From contig NC_088308.1 of NCBI RefSeq assembly GCF_910592395.1, positions 9,499,001-9,563,000 of the forward strand: a stretch of DNA of 64,000 bases, read 5' to 3'. Shown piece after piece: positions 1 to 13,052 of the stretch. A model generated the notes under the pieces. It was not told the origin of the DNA and made no database searches. It saw only the letters and a program-made list of their open reading frames with translations. A program made the translations under genes and the position numbers. This DNA comes from Lineus longissimus. Lineage: Eukaryota; Nemertea; Pilidiophora; Heteronemertea; Lineidae. Position 1 is the stretch's first letter, and every line of letters starts with the position of its first letter.

Positions 1-280
1 CATGCCTATATTTGGGAGATCAGTAATGTACACTGGAGGCGAGGTATGACTGGGTTGTTCTAAAATATAGATTATTGAATCGGATATGCGACTGATTTCT
101 AAACTACCGTCAAATTCCGATCTGATCATGTTAAAATAAGCTCCAGATATTGATTCGTAACCACCTTAGGTTCAAATGGCATTATTTCATGTTTTTATGC
201 ATTTTTAGGACTGATTCCAAGGTTTATCACTGGTTTCAAGGTTTCACTGGTTCCAAGCTTTATCACCTACCGTGAGGGAC

Positions 281-2514
281 GACAAAATGTGTATCTGCGG
301 CAAGCTGCAGCTTCTAATCTGACTGTTATTTACGAGAAAAAAAACATTTGTTTTCTTACCTTCGCCTTTCTTTGTGTCATTTGCCCCCTTATTTCTATCG
401 CCAGGCTTGCCACTTTTACCGTCTATGAGACAAAGAGAACAAGGTTTAGCCCGGTGGGCTGGAAGCTCTCACGGGTCAGCCTGATCGGATTTAAAACTTG
501 CCTTGTTACTAGTTTAGGCTTTACATCGGCAATTACTTTCGATATGAATAAGTCGTTTGTATATACCATTGAATTGCTTGTCATGGGTGAAAGAGAAATC
601 CCCCAACCCCCCCCCCCCCTCCAAAGAGAATAATCTTTGTCTCCTAAATGCAACTTCCTGGTACCTGATAATTAAATAATAGATTTTAGGTCAAAGACAT
701 TCTAGAAGCCTATCGACGTAGCAGGGCTTGGCACCATCGACGCTTAGGTTTAGCTTTCGCCTTCACACGCCTGTTTCCCCTCCAACTTTCAGGACTTTCC
801 AATGCCATGCTTGTTGTGTTATAACTTGAAATTACTCTCACTGTTGTGAGGATAGTCAGGGTCGTCGGGCCAATAGACTGAGTACTCGTATAATAGAAGT
901 AATCAAAAGCCTAATTACTCGATCTAGATGGTACAAAAATAGAATTTCGCTTCTTCACCTTCACCCTTCTTATTGTCGTTCTTTCCATCCATATTATTGT
1001 CGTTCTTTCTACCCTTATTTTCATCATTCCTACCACCTTTAGAGTCTAAGAGACAAAAATAACAAAATAAGCTCGGCTAGTGTGCCTTGGAGTACGGGGC
1101 TACCGGGTGGGATTTAATCAGCAGTTGTCTTGTATTCTAATGAAACTAATCTAACTTTCAAATTTGGGAGTTACATGTACTATCAGAACTTAATGCAACA
1201 GAAATGTAACTTGAGGTTATCGTTAAGGGAAATGTTTTAAAATGTTTAGGCTGGGGAAGAAGCTCAAGATCGCCCACCTGGGTTGGTGACTTCGTCGATC
1301 ACAGGTGTAGTGTGCCAGCACAAATGACTTCAACTTATTTTTTCCGTGTTCTTTAATCCTTTACTCATTCAATACGACTTTCTTCATGACCGTGTGATGG
1401 AACGTTAATGAATAAATGAGAAGTTGAGGTGGTTGAGTGCTATATCAAAGCACGTTTGTCTGTATAACTCTTTACCGGTGTTTGCATGAATGGTTATGTG
1501 TGTACCCGACTCAGTTTGACAGCGGAATGAATGTGTGACAGTTGACAAAATGTGTATCTGCTGCCGCTTCTACTCTGACTCTTATTTACGATTAAAAAAA
1601 CAATCGTTTTCTTACCTTCGCTTTTCTTTGTGTCATTTGCCCCCTTATTTCTATCACCAGGCTTGCCACCTTTACGGTATATGAGACAAAGAAAACAAGG
1701 TTAGCCAGGTGGGCTGAAAGCTCTCACGGGTCAGCCTGATCGGATTTAAGTTGCCATGTTACTAGTTGAGGCTTTAAAACGGTAATTACTTTCAGTATGT
1801 ATATAACATTGAATTTCTCGTCATGACTGAAAGAGAAGCCCCCCCCCCCCCCCCGAGAGAATAATCTTTGTCTCCTAAATGCAACTTTCTGGTATCTAAT
1901 AATTAAATAATAGATTTAAGGTTAAAGACATTCTAGAAGCCTGTCGACCTAGGCCCAGGTCCCCCCGTTTTAGGGCTTGGCACCATCGACGCTGCCAGAG
2001 TTAGATGTAGCTTTCGCTTTCACACGCCTGTTTCCCCCTCCAACTTTCAGAACGTTCCAAGCTTGTTCTTATTTAACTTCAAGTGAGTCTCAATGTTGTG
2101 AGGATAGTCAGGGTCGTCGGACCAATAGACTGAGTACTCGTATAATAGAAGTTATCAAAAGTCTATTTACGCGATCTAGATGGTACAAAAATAGAATTTC
2201 GCCTCCTTACCTTCACCCTTCGTATTGTCGTTCTTTCCACCCTTATTTTCATCATTCCTACCATCTTTAGAGTCTAAAGAGACAAAAATAACAAAATAAG
2301 CTCGGCTAGTGTGCCTTGGAGTACGGGGTTTATAACGGGTGGGATTTAATCAGCAGTTGTCTTGTACTCTAATAAATCTTATCTACTATCAGAACTCGAT
2401 GTAACAGAAATGTAAGAACTTGAGGTTAAGGTTAGGGACATGTTTTAAAAGGTTTAGGCTGGGGAAGGAGCTTGAGATCACCCACCTGGGTTGGTGACGT
2501 CGTCGATCACAGGT
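281..2514. repeat. Tandem duplication of a ~1-1.26 kb exon/intron block
   Basis: Positions 281..1308 and 1545..2514 align along most of their length, each starting with GACAAAATGTGTATCTGC and ending with the GATCACAGGT segment. Each copy carries two small exons of the secreted repeat gene on the minus strand (360..422 and 959..1045 in the first; near 1616 and 2211..2273 in the second). A partial third copy (2774..3012) starts the next duplication. The intron sequence is duplicated too, so this was genomic segment duplication. Confidence 0.8.
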
Positions 2515-5500
2515 CTGAACTTTGCCCTCAGACACCTGTCCTCCCTGTCACCCTGCTTGTTTTCATGATATCTGTATACATGTAGGTGACACTAAGTCCC
2601 CAATTCAACAATAATTGTAACGCTTTCTTACCTCCGCCTTTCTTAGTGTCATTGGCATCATTTTTACCATTATCTGGCCTACCGTCCTTACTGCCATTAG
2701 TGTCATTTGCACCTTTTTTACCATTATCCGGCTTACCACCCTTTTCGCCATCATCTTTATCATGTTTGGTGTCTAAGAGACAAAAATAACAAAATAAGCT
2801 CGGCTAGTGTGTCTTGGAGTACGGGGCTTATACCGGTGGGATTTAATCAGCAGTTGTCTTGTACTCTAATAAAACTTATCTACTATCAGAACTCGATGCA
2901 GCAGAAATGTAAGAACTTGAGGTTAAGATTAAGGGACATGTTTTAAAAGGTTTAGGCCGGGAAAAAGCTTGAGATCACCCACCTGGGTTGGTGACGTCGT
3001 CGATCACAGGTCTGAACTTTGCCCTCAGACACCTGTCCTCCCTGTCACCCTGCTTGTTTTCATGATATCTGTATACATGTAGCTGACACTAAGTCCCCAA
3101 TTCAAAATAATTGTAACGCTTTCTTACCTTCACCTTTCTTAGTGTCATTGGCACCTTTTTTATCATTATCTGGCCTACCGTCCTTACTGCCATTAGTGTC
3201 ATTTGCACCTTTTTTACCATTATCCGGCTTACCACCCTTACCGCCATCATCATTATCATGTTTGGTGTCTAAGAGACAGAAATGAACAAAAATAAACGCC
3301 CGTTTCTGCACAAATATCATTTTTAAAACTTTCTGACTCAAATTGCATAGCAATATACAACGACCCACTGGCTAACCTACTTCTGTTGTAACACCAAAAA
3401 ACGAACTCATTTTAGATAAGATCCACGAGATATTTTGCAGCATGATATGTCTTTTTCCAATGTCTATCGCATAACAAATTATGTCACACAACGCCCAAAT
3501 AAAAAACTTGAATTTCAAGGCAAATTTCAAGCTTTGAATGATGACACGAATATTGAATGTATCATTGTGTGAACTTTTCTCACCAGTTTCATTATAGGAT
3601 GTATCATTTCTTGACGGTTTGTCGCGATCTTCCTTCGTATTATTTGCACTTGCCCCCGTAGACAGCAACAACACTTCAATGCATCTTTTAAGTGAGATTG
3701 AACTAAAAAGTTTTCTACAATAGTGTGCATTCGCAAAAACGATGGTTTTCAGCTTTTGAAAAACCAAAACCTTCAAGCGTTTTCTTGCCAACGCAAATAT
3801 GCACCTCGTGGAGGTTTTAAGGTAAAACTGAAAAAAGTAACGTTCAAAATGGTCGTTGGTGTCCTCAAACACTTTCACAAAAACTAATAAGACGGGGAAT
3901 GCCATCAGCGAAATATAGATTAAATTTCGGTTTGGAAGAAAACGAATTGAAACACAAATACATGTACCTGAATCGGGTTTGCTATCACTCTTTCCACCAT
4001 CCTTCGTTTCACCTTTTTCACCTATAACAATTAAATTGACATGGAAAGCAAAGGTAAGTTACATTATGCAATACTGTGCGCGCTTGGATAGGTGCCATCC
4101 CGTGCTTGAGAACCATATTTTGTGTGAGGGCTTCTTTGCACTTGATCTTTACAGTTTCTCCCATCAAATCTGATGCACTCTAAAACTAAAAACTGAAAGC
4201 ACCCTTTAACAATCTCACCGGTTTCATTTTCAGATGAAGTCTCATTCCTGGACGGTTTAGGTTGATTAGCCGTTGATGTCCTGTTGCCTGGCCTATTACC
4301 GTCATTTTTGCCTTCTGATCCCGAATCTGTAAAAATTTATACTTGCTATTTCAAAACCAAAACTGAACTTTGAAGCATCACAAAATGTGTTTTATAATTG
4401 TTTTCTCACCACTACGCATTTTCATAATTTTTTTCCGTGCTTTTAGCTCACGCAATTAAATCCACAATGATTAGAAAATATTTCTTTACAATCAACATTT
4501 CAGCACTACTTTTATCACGTCCTATTTATGCATTAGTTTCCGTGCTTTGACTAAAAATAGTTTTAATCAAAAATCATCTTAAAGTTCATGAAAACTATTT
4601 TCAAGTGAATTGATGCAATTTAGGTAATCTTATCAATGTCAATTATCAATCTAATCAATCAAGTGTTGTGGCGTTAAACTTTGATTGTTTATGAAACACC
4701 ACCGATGCGAATCATACACTCTTAGTATTAGTCAAAACAGCTAATTTGGTATTTACTATTACACCAACTGTAAAAAACTAACAATTAATCAGTTGTTCCA
4801 ACTAAAAAAAGTAATAAAAAGTACCATTAAAATGGTTAACAATTATAATTTTGATAGTTTAAACAACTGATTTTTACAGTCGGTGCAATAGCAAATACTA
4901 GAGTAGTTAAAAAATCTATTAAATAGTTATTTTACTATTTAATTTTAAGAGTGAACAAAGCTCTAGCACATAGAAACGATCAAACTTTTGGTACCTTTAT
5001 CATTGGTGAAACTACCAAACCTTTGTTAACGTAAGCATTGGTTAAACATCATTTTTTATCGTCGTATGAATGATCCCAAACAACTGTTTTTAAATTTATA
5101 TACATGTATGTTCAATAGCGTTCTCGATTTGGTTCACGTACTAGAAAACTCAGATTCCTTTTGTTTTAATCCTTATCCAATTTATTCTTAATTTCATCAG
5201 TTTGTATAATTGTCTACACAACGGCAATGCTAATAGGTACATTTAAACGTATTGACGAAATTGAAAATTTGCGCAAATCCAATTACAAACTTCATAGTTT
5301 TAACGAACGGCGTCCTTGAAGTATTTTAATCGACAGTTGTGATATTTTTAAAAGCATAGTGTTTCCTTTCTGAACGGGAGGTCAAAGCCTCTCTTACGTA
5401 CCTTTGGTTCCTGTCTCATTCTTTTGGCCGGATTCTCTTGTGGGCGTATTGGTGTCTTTGTTGTTCTCGTCACCTTTCTCTTTTTTAGCTTTAAAGTTTA

Positions 5501-7125
5501 GAATAAATGTTCTGAAGAAAATGCCACACCAAATGGAGGACACGAGTTTAACGGAATTAGTATGACAAGGCAAAGCAGAAGAGTATATGCAGTGAATGTT
5601 GAAAAGTTGCGCCCTTGATTCGCCGCGCAGGACTGTCAGATAAATTATCTTAAAACAATGAATACATTAGTGGCGCCGCGTACACATTTAAGGCGTTTAT
5701 ATAGCAGTTTACAAAGTACCGAATAGGAACCGCCACAAGTATGTTATAAGGAATACATTTACTAAGACAAAAAACATAATGCAATGAACGTCGAGAAAAA
5801 CAAACTGAAATGAACCCAAGGATTGGTCTGGGCCACCTAATTTTGCATATCTCATATTTGGAGCAAAAGATGCAATATGACATATGAAACTAGATGTTTT
5901 ACCTTCATCGGTGGAGTTCATCGAACTGGTAGTTTCTGCAGTGACAATAAGCGAATTCGATTATCGTTTAAATTCTAGGTATTCAAAGTGCTAATAAGAA
6001 TTAGAATTAGAATTAGAATGCTGCAGCTCCATGTTGTTTTGGGCATGTTGGCTTCATTCGAATGTAATTTTCTAAAGACGATTAGAATGTCTGCATGGTA
6101 GAACTCAGTTATTCTTAGTTCACGAAAGAGAAGGATCGGATCTGGTTCATTAAAACTCTGTAAAGTAAGTGATATGAAGATTGGTGACTGGTTTCTGGAC
6201 TGCGAGATGAAATTCAGGCTTCATACGCAGAATGTTGCACAGCCGGATATACAAATGTATATATGCTACTGTACAATCATACACAAATACGCCATCATAA
6301 TCTAAAAGTCTGTCTGGTTGCCAGCAATATAAAGTCTGGTCAGATTCCTGCAACTTTCTCAAAGTTTAGAGAGACGGAAATTATGGCAGCCTGAAGTCGA
6401 GATGATACTCGTTTAGCAACATTGGTCTTATATGCTTGCCCAAAGGCGTTGCTGTCCGTGTCACGACAATAATATTGTAAAAAAGAATGTTTGGTTGAAA
6501 AATCAACAGACAAAAATAAAGATTGCAACGGCGTTCTAACGTCAATCCTAACTCGATATATCAGCTTACCGTTTTCATTACCGTCTTCAGTTTTCCCAGC
6601 TGGTTTTCCGCCAGTTGTATTCGTAGTTCTGTTCGGCTTACCATCCTCTGTCTTGATGCCTGATTTGGTAGCATTAGTCGGTCTGGTACCATCGCCTGAT
6701 TTGGTAACAATAGTCGGTCTGGGACCATCGCCTAAAGTGATACCATTAGGCGGTATGGTACCATCGCCTGGTATGGTACCTTTAGTTGGTTTGGTACCAT
6801 CCCCTGATCTGGTACCATTAGTCAGTTTTGTACTATCGCCTGGTTTAGTACCATCTGTCGGTTTGGTACCATCACCTGATTTCGTTCCATCGCCAGGTGT
6901 TATGCCATTCGTAGGTTCCGTACCATCGCCTGATTTTGTACCACTGTCAGGTTTTGAATCAATCCTTGATTTTGTGTCAGAGGTAGCGGTAATCTTTGAC
7001 TCCGCTACTTTTGAAGCCGCGGTTGTGATTTGCAGTTCTTGAGCACTACTCTCTGTTGACAACAGCATTGAACATACCATCACTGAAAGAATCAATTTGT
7101 GAAAGCTAAGTAAATTTTGTTGCAT
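360..7125 (-). CDS. Secreted Asp/Gly/Asn/Lys/Thr-rich repeat protein, multi-exon, 3' end outside the window
   Basis: Exon 1 is 6570..7125: an ATG at 7125, a hydrophobic signal peptide (LILSVMVCSMLLSTESSAQ), then about 13 imperfect ~11-residue blocks of the type SGDGTKPTNGTKPG. It ends at a GTAAGC donor. Downstream exons, each with AG acceptor and GT donor: 5903..5935, 5402..5488, 4219..4326, 3968..4021, 3584..~3655 (acceptor unclear), 3128..3268, 2632..2772, 2211..2273, 959..1045, 360..422. Every exon with two clear borders is phase 1-1, so exons can be duplicated or skipped without breaking the frame. They encode short hydrophilic modules rich in D, G, N, K and T, for example DSKDGRNDENKGGKNDN. 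The protein is probably extracellular, perhaps matrix or mucin-like; low complexity prevents a family assignment. No convincing end is seen: a possible terminal exon near 1988..2054 (phase-1 acceptor, 24 codons to TAA) is weak. The window starts inside the duplicated exon array. Confidence 0.68.
2474..3270. repeat. Tandem duplication, ~498-bp period, one 141-bp exon per copy
   Basis: 2474..2771 and 2972..3268 are nearly identical, including the flanking intron. Each contains one 141-bp phase 1-1 exon (2632..2772 and 3128..3268, minus strand). The exon is internally repetitive, with two GGKPDNGKKGANDT-like halves. Near identity implies this is younger than the 281..2514 duplication. Confidence 0.82.
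4717..4953. mobile_element. AT-rich MITE in an intron of the secreted repeat gene
   Basis: Starts CACTCTTAGTAT and ends TTTTAAGAGTG. Inside, TTGGTATTTACTATTACACC on the left pairs with GGTGCAATAGCAAATACT on the right, giving long imperfect terminal inverted repeats over about 237 bp. No coding capacity and no clear target duplication, so the superfamily is not assigned. Confidence 0.6.
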
Positions 7126-7299
7126 GCCAGTTAAACACGTGTTGATTTTCCTCTCGCTTTTTGGGCGGGGGGGGGGGGGGACTAGCATATGGCAATGGAC
7201 AACTTCTGAAGGTAAGTTCTTTTCAACGGAACCCCAAACCTGGATTAGCTTCATCCGGGCACTCACAGTGGCGGTTATGCCGTGTTGGAGGAAACCCTG

Positions 7300-8215
7300 A
7301 AACCCACCTTGACCCTCATTGGGTGATTTCAATGTTGGTTTTGGTTTTAGTGTTGGGTGTTAGTGTCAGTTTTATTCTTAATTTCTACCCCTAAAAGCCT
7401 ACGTCTTGATAAGACCAATTCGAGGTTTTTGTTTAACACCAACACCTGGTTTTATCTAAACACCTAAAACCTGGGCTGAAACTAAGAAAAGGTTTTATTC
7501 TGCAGGTGAAACTAACACCAAGATGGACAGAGATAAAACCTTGGAAAAACCAAACATGCATGCTGTTGTCGTTGTTACTGTTCTTTCCTTATTGTAACCG
7601 CTTCTGATCTTTCCTGACAAGAATTATAGGAGACACCTCAAATAAAAATTGTCAAAACATTGAAAACATTGTCAGAAATACAAAATTTGGTCGTCTTCTT
7701 TCATGTCCATCATCATTCCCATCAGCGTTCAAAATACCAGCAACTACTCCTTGAAATGGTACGAACACCATGATTTTTTTTCCTTCTTAACACCAACACC
7801 AACTATGAAATCCACTCGGTGTTAATGCCTAAGGTGTTAGTTTTATTGGTAATACAAAATGCACTACAAATCTTCCAAATATTATAACACCGATCTGGGA
7901 TTAAGATCAGACCTTGGTGTTCCATTTGGTTTCAGTGTGAAACTAAAACCTAATTTGATAGGATAATGCTAAATCCGAGTGTCAAAACTAACCCCAGAAC
8001 TGATTTCATTTATGGTGTTGTGGAGAGTTTTAGTTTCAGTCCCGGCGTTAGTTTTTTACACTAAAACCATCCCTTAGCTTTAAGCTGAAACCGGACATAA
8101 TGCTAAAAGCAACAAACACCGACTTTGAAATAGGATGAAACTTAAACCCACTTCATTTCAATGCTGGTTTAATCAAGGGTTTTAGTGTTCCATTTAGTTT
8201 TAAAACTAAATCTAA
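7300..8215. repeat. Degenerate repeat zone of GGTTTTAG/GGTGTTAG words and their complements
   Basis: The stretch holds many variants of TTGGTTTTAGTGTT, GGTGTTAG and the complementary AACACCAACACC, in both orientations, with no open reading frame of note. It looks like an old inverted or satellite-like element. Exact ends cannot be set by eye. Confidence 0.35.
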
Positions 8216-8385
8216 AAACTGACTTTGAAATCATCCATTGTATTGACGTTGCTCAGCTTCCAGACTACGCGCTGGAAATTCAGTATGCTGAAACCGAGTA
8301 CCACTATATCCATGGGACGCATAGAGAGAGGAGGTCTACCTGTGATGTTGATGAGTTTAGTGAGTTAGGGAGTTAATAGGGAGTT

Positions 8386-11300
8386 AATACGTGATAAATG
8401 TCCAATTGTCATCGGCGTTTATTATCGCATGCCAATGACTGAATGTGATATCAAGTGAAGTCATCGATATGAAAATTGTCATTACCTAATCACACAGCTT
8501 TTATTTTTAGATGCTACCAGGGGTTAGTACGGTCCACCACTGGAGGGCGCAATGACCCCTACAGGGCAACAAGGCTTGCCGATCGGGGTTCATGAACGCA
8601 TGCCGCTTAAAGGATGGTCGAACTTTAAAGCTGAGAAAAGCGATAACTGTCAAAGTTTCACTCGTAACTCATAACTTATAACAATTTATAAGGTTTTTTA
8701 GGTTTTTTAGGTTTTTCAAAAGTTCAAATTATTTTTTTTCAAAGAGTGCACTGTCTCAGAACATAAAGAACTTACCGGCCAACACGATTTTGGTAAATAT
8801 ATCCATTGCTACATGTAAGACGAATCGCCTTCCCTCCAAAAACTCAACTGTTCGAAAATATATACTTATTACCGTCCAAACTAAAAGCTGTTCGATATTT
8901 CTAGAGCACAATTTCCAAACAGATTACATTCACATGTTTCCAAATAGTTGGTGGTCTTACTCCGTACGCAGGTTATAGCAAACTCTTTCGAAAATGGAGA
9001 TGAGTACGCTATTATGAAGTCAAAATATCGACATTTTAAGCTCGTCAGAATTAGCTGTGGTAAAGTTACTGCGTCACAACGTGTGCTGATAAATCATTTA
9101 GATACCTACTTAAATTGCCGATGCTGAAGCCACACCGTTGTTAGGACAGTTTTCCAATACTTTTATACAGGTATACATGACAACAGTTCTGAATGAAGTA
9201 CATGTACTTTAATGGTTCCGCTCGCGTACGGTCTGGGACCAATCCATGCTAATATCATATACGTACGCGGGAAAAAAATTGCGATCTTATCACAATATCG
9301 CCTCTTGTAGTCCGATATTTTAGATGCGGCGATGTTAAACCTCACCAAGAGCATCATACACTGCTGACAATAGAAAATAAACAACAGACAACAGGAAAAA
9401 CTAAACAGAGGAAAGCACTTCATCATTTGGGGACCAAGAGCTCGCAGAAAGAAAGCGCACGTTTACAAAAGAAATGCGCAAGACACTGCTCCTTGAACTT
9501 CGACACGGGTTTTTTTTCCAACCGATATGAAGCCTAAAAGCAAGTTTCATTTACTTGGAATGGAAGAAAATACTGTAGAACATTATTCTATTATAGCGAA
9601 GTATGAGCTGTTTACCTGATAGAATTTTCTGATGGGGTAATTTGTAAATGTTCTTTGTTTTTAGACTCTTTAATCCATACTTTCTGTCACTTATAGACCC
9701 ACATGAAATATATTCCATTGATTTGTTTACGTTGTTGCCATGACAGTGTCCAAAACTGATTGCGGGGGGCATTGATCGGTAAGAGGAACAAGTGTAAAAT
9801 GACAAAGGGGCACCATGGGGATGGATGGAGGACATGACAAACAATTTTCCAAGCAGAAATATAGCCTATTCGAGTATTCACGCCGTGCTGCCCCGGCAAA
9901 CGTCCAAGATTTTTAAGGATTACACAATAGCGACAACTGTGCGGCCGATCAAGTGCCTGGCTCGTGTTGACTATTGTAAAAAAATAAGACTAGGCAGCTA
10001 ACTGGGATTGCATACAAACACTCCTGCTACAGATTGTATTCACATCAGTTCATCGATTAAACTTGTCACTAGTATATTTTCATTTCTCCAATATATAGTT
10101 CTGCGAAAAGGAGAACTTTGGACAAGGTCGTCAATTTTCAAAAATCATGTGCGGCCTTCTTCACATCAGTCGTATGGCACAACTAGAAAATGGAGGACCG
10201 AGTTGACCATTACTATGAACTGTTTTATCGGTATCAAAGCCTGCTAAGAATGAGTAAGGTTTTTGAGCTTTTGAAAAACCTTTAGATTTTCGGAAACCTT
10301 TCGATAAAAAAACCCTCCAAAGGCTATTGAGATTTTGCAAAACCTCTAAGGAATTTTCACTTGTTGTGTAAAGCCGAAAACCTTTGAACGCTTTTCAAAG
10401 GCTCAGAAACCTTTATTTCGAGAGTGTCCTGCGCTGCCTGTGACGTCGGGGAGGGGGGAAAGGGGGGCTATGGATTGATTTTAATTGGTTGGTCGGTCTA
10501 TCTCGTCGTGAATTGTCTTCAACACATCTTCTCAGTGCTTGGGCTCATATCAACCTCTGACACAGGGTTGTCGCCCCTTGTTGTCAATAAAGTGGAGATG
10601 ATGGCTCAAGCAAAACTCTGCCCTGGGAACGACGTTGGCACAATTTATCATCTCTCGTCACAGTTCTCAGCCATCAAAGATTAACCGCTCAGCAAACATC
10701 AGCACTCTTTATGGAAAGTCAATTATCGTCGAGAATGCCCAAACGCACCGTTTATTAACTCCCATTGTGGTAGGATGGCGTTTTTCTGACACCTCCTTTG
10801 ATTGCCAGCGGCTGATTGTCAGCGACAAATTGCCTGAACCATCGCCCTATCTTGTCAAGATGGCTCGAGTGTCCTCCAGAAAGCTGATTTCTAAAGGGAT
10901 ACCCCAGTCAATCCCATGCAACACGGGGCTAGTCTTAATTAAATTGAAATCAAAATAAACCTTTGCCGCGGATTTTCCACACTGGATGAATAGCGTGCGG
11001 CGCCCACTGAAAGAAGGACGTGACCTAAACTTTTCGTTCTTGCTCTGCTGTGTGAAGTATACCTGAATAAAATAATAAACATGTGTCTTACATACAATTT
11101 TGCTGGGAAAACATTGATGTATTGTCTATATGAAAGCGAAATCCTCTCCAAACCAGTTGATACGTCTCATTGTTTGCATTAAAACAGGGCATATTATTGA
11201 CGTGAATCAAAGTTCTAACGATTCATCCCGCAATCTGGTGCCATCACTGATCAATATACAGCCGCCCGCCATACAAAAATATGTAAAGTTGATGCGCACG

Positions 11301-13052
11301 TGCAAACAAAAGACACGCGACAAAACGGAACACGGGACAATGGCACCGGAATGACAAATAGTCCTAAACAATCTAAACAGCAGATTAAAAATGATTTCGC
11401 ATTTTATTTTAGCAATGAAACGTTGGCCAATGGAAGGCACAGGTGGTGTCATTTTCCCCGATTCGTATCCTCGATTGGTTCGTCTGCCTTTGGACCCAAC
11501 CTTCGCGCCATTTCGACACGTGTATCAATATTTCCAAAAGACCATGCGTGCGGAGGTCTCGTGCTCCTTAGCGAGTGACGACCCGTGACTCGCGCATGTA
11601 TATGGGCGCTGCTGGTTGGAGGGATACCATCTGCGTAGGGATTTGGACAACAGCAACTTCATCAGCCTTTCAAGCTTCATGGCCTTATCATGGGCCTTTG
11701 CCATATTTCGACGTTCAGTTCACTCTATCGGGATCTGATGTCTATATATGACCCAATATTCGACAGAACATTCAAATTCACTCTCTTCTCGAAACCCCAA
11801 TAACAATGTCATTCAAATCACAGGCTACATGTAACAGCATTCCTCTTCTACAAAACTATGAAAGAGTTTTCGAGACCGTCTCGCGAAAGGCGTGCGGCAC
11901 GTGCCGTCACACCCACAACACAATATCACTTCATTGTCCATGGACAGCCATTGACTCTACAAATTTTATGTTGTCATGGTGAATTGTTGCCGTCCAAAAT
12001 ATTTTGATGGTTATCTCATAGCATAACAATGAGAACTTGAGGTCGCAGTAGAAGCTATTGTATTTCTCAATGACGTAAAAGCGACATTTGAATGAAAATT
12101 GCGTACATGTCAACATTTCGGTTCTAGTTAAAACGGTGGTATGATATTACTACATCTGCAGATCTCAACATGTGATTAGTTCTTTTAAAGAATATAGTTC
12201 TTTTAAAGAATATTAAATACTTTCGCATAAAATCACATTTATTATCTTCGTAATCCCATCATCGATAGAATAGGTTAGAATGATTTTCCAGGGGTCGTAA
12301 TCACTTTCACAAAGATATACGAAGAGGCTAGTCAAGTCCTCTATCCGTCTCGAGGCACTCTGCAACAAGCGAAAGCAATCACACGTCATATCCTTTCAGC
12401 TTACATCCCAGTCTCATGTCATCTTGCTTCAGTTATGCCGCACAATGGATGCGGACCCACGGGTACAATGACCAAGCATTGCCTGTCAAATGCCAGTGCA
12501 ACGGTGCTTAAGAAACAAAAGCAGGATCGTTCCGGCAAAATTCGAGGCTTGTATCAGGGATTCTTGATTTTAGGTAAAATGCAGCTCAGAAGCTTTTTGT
12601 CGGAGCCAGTTAAATTTATTTTTTGGGGTAAGACAACTATTTCTGAGAACCTACGCTGTATTCGACCATGACGATTTAGTGGATTCTGCGGAAATTGCAG
12701 ACTCAACACGGATATCCGCGCACAAATTCTGTTCCGAAACTCACTATTCAACCATTCGTCAGTTACACTGATCAATACGAAATGCGTATACGCAACTACA
12801 AAATGTCAACAAGTTACTGCAAAATACTACATTCTCAATGACTAATAGGTGAATGCTTTGAATGTTGTTAGTTTGACAGGTTTCAAACCACATTGTATCT
12901 CAACAGGTTTCAGTATACATTGGCTCTCAATTTGTCAAATGGAGGGCTCTTTTGTACGGTTATTGCGCATTCGACTAACGCACGGAACTGGATTTTGTCA
13001 GTGACATCGCTGGTCATGAGACTTCAGTTTTTCAAAGTGCATCTTCCTTTGG
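8386..13052. other. Gene-poor stretch, nothing coding recognised
   Basis: No ORF here has recognisable domains or a believable exon structure. A foldback-like repeat lies at about 10255..10425, and an 18-bp dimer (AGTTCTTTTAAAGAATAT twice) at 12178..12213. ORFs near 10424..10958 show no family resemblance and are treated as chance. Confidence 0.5.
10255..10425. repeat. Short foldback-like interspersed repeat
   Basis: Begins GGTTTTTGAGCTTTTGAAAA and ends with the related inverted words CTTTTCAAAGGCTCAGAAAC. Related sequence (GTTTTTGAGATTTTGAAAAC) recurs in HELT intron 3 at about 21717..21850 and, more weakly, at 3745..3815. A dispersed non-coding family is the simplest reading. Confidence 0.4.

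Noticed and set aside
3372-3905. 177-codon minus-strand ORF as a separate gene
   Set aside because: Only the short ASANNTKEDRDKPS... part resembles the secreted-protein modules and ends at a GTGAGA donor; the remainder looks like intron.
6491-7042. 183-codon plus-strand ORF with PS..LVPLVGLVPSP repeats
   Set aside because: It is the antisense of the exon 1 repeat array of the secreted protein, whose frame has a signal peptide and splice donor.
10424-10958. Two overlapping plus-strand ORFs (86 and 107 codons)
   Set aside because: No domain, no convincing splice structure, and no sign of codon bias.
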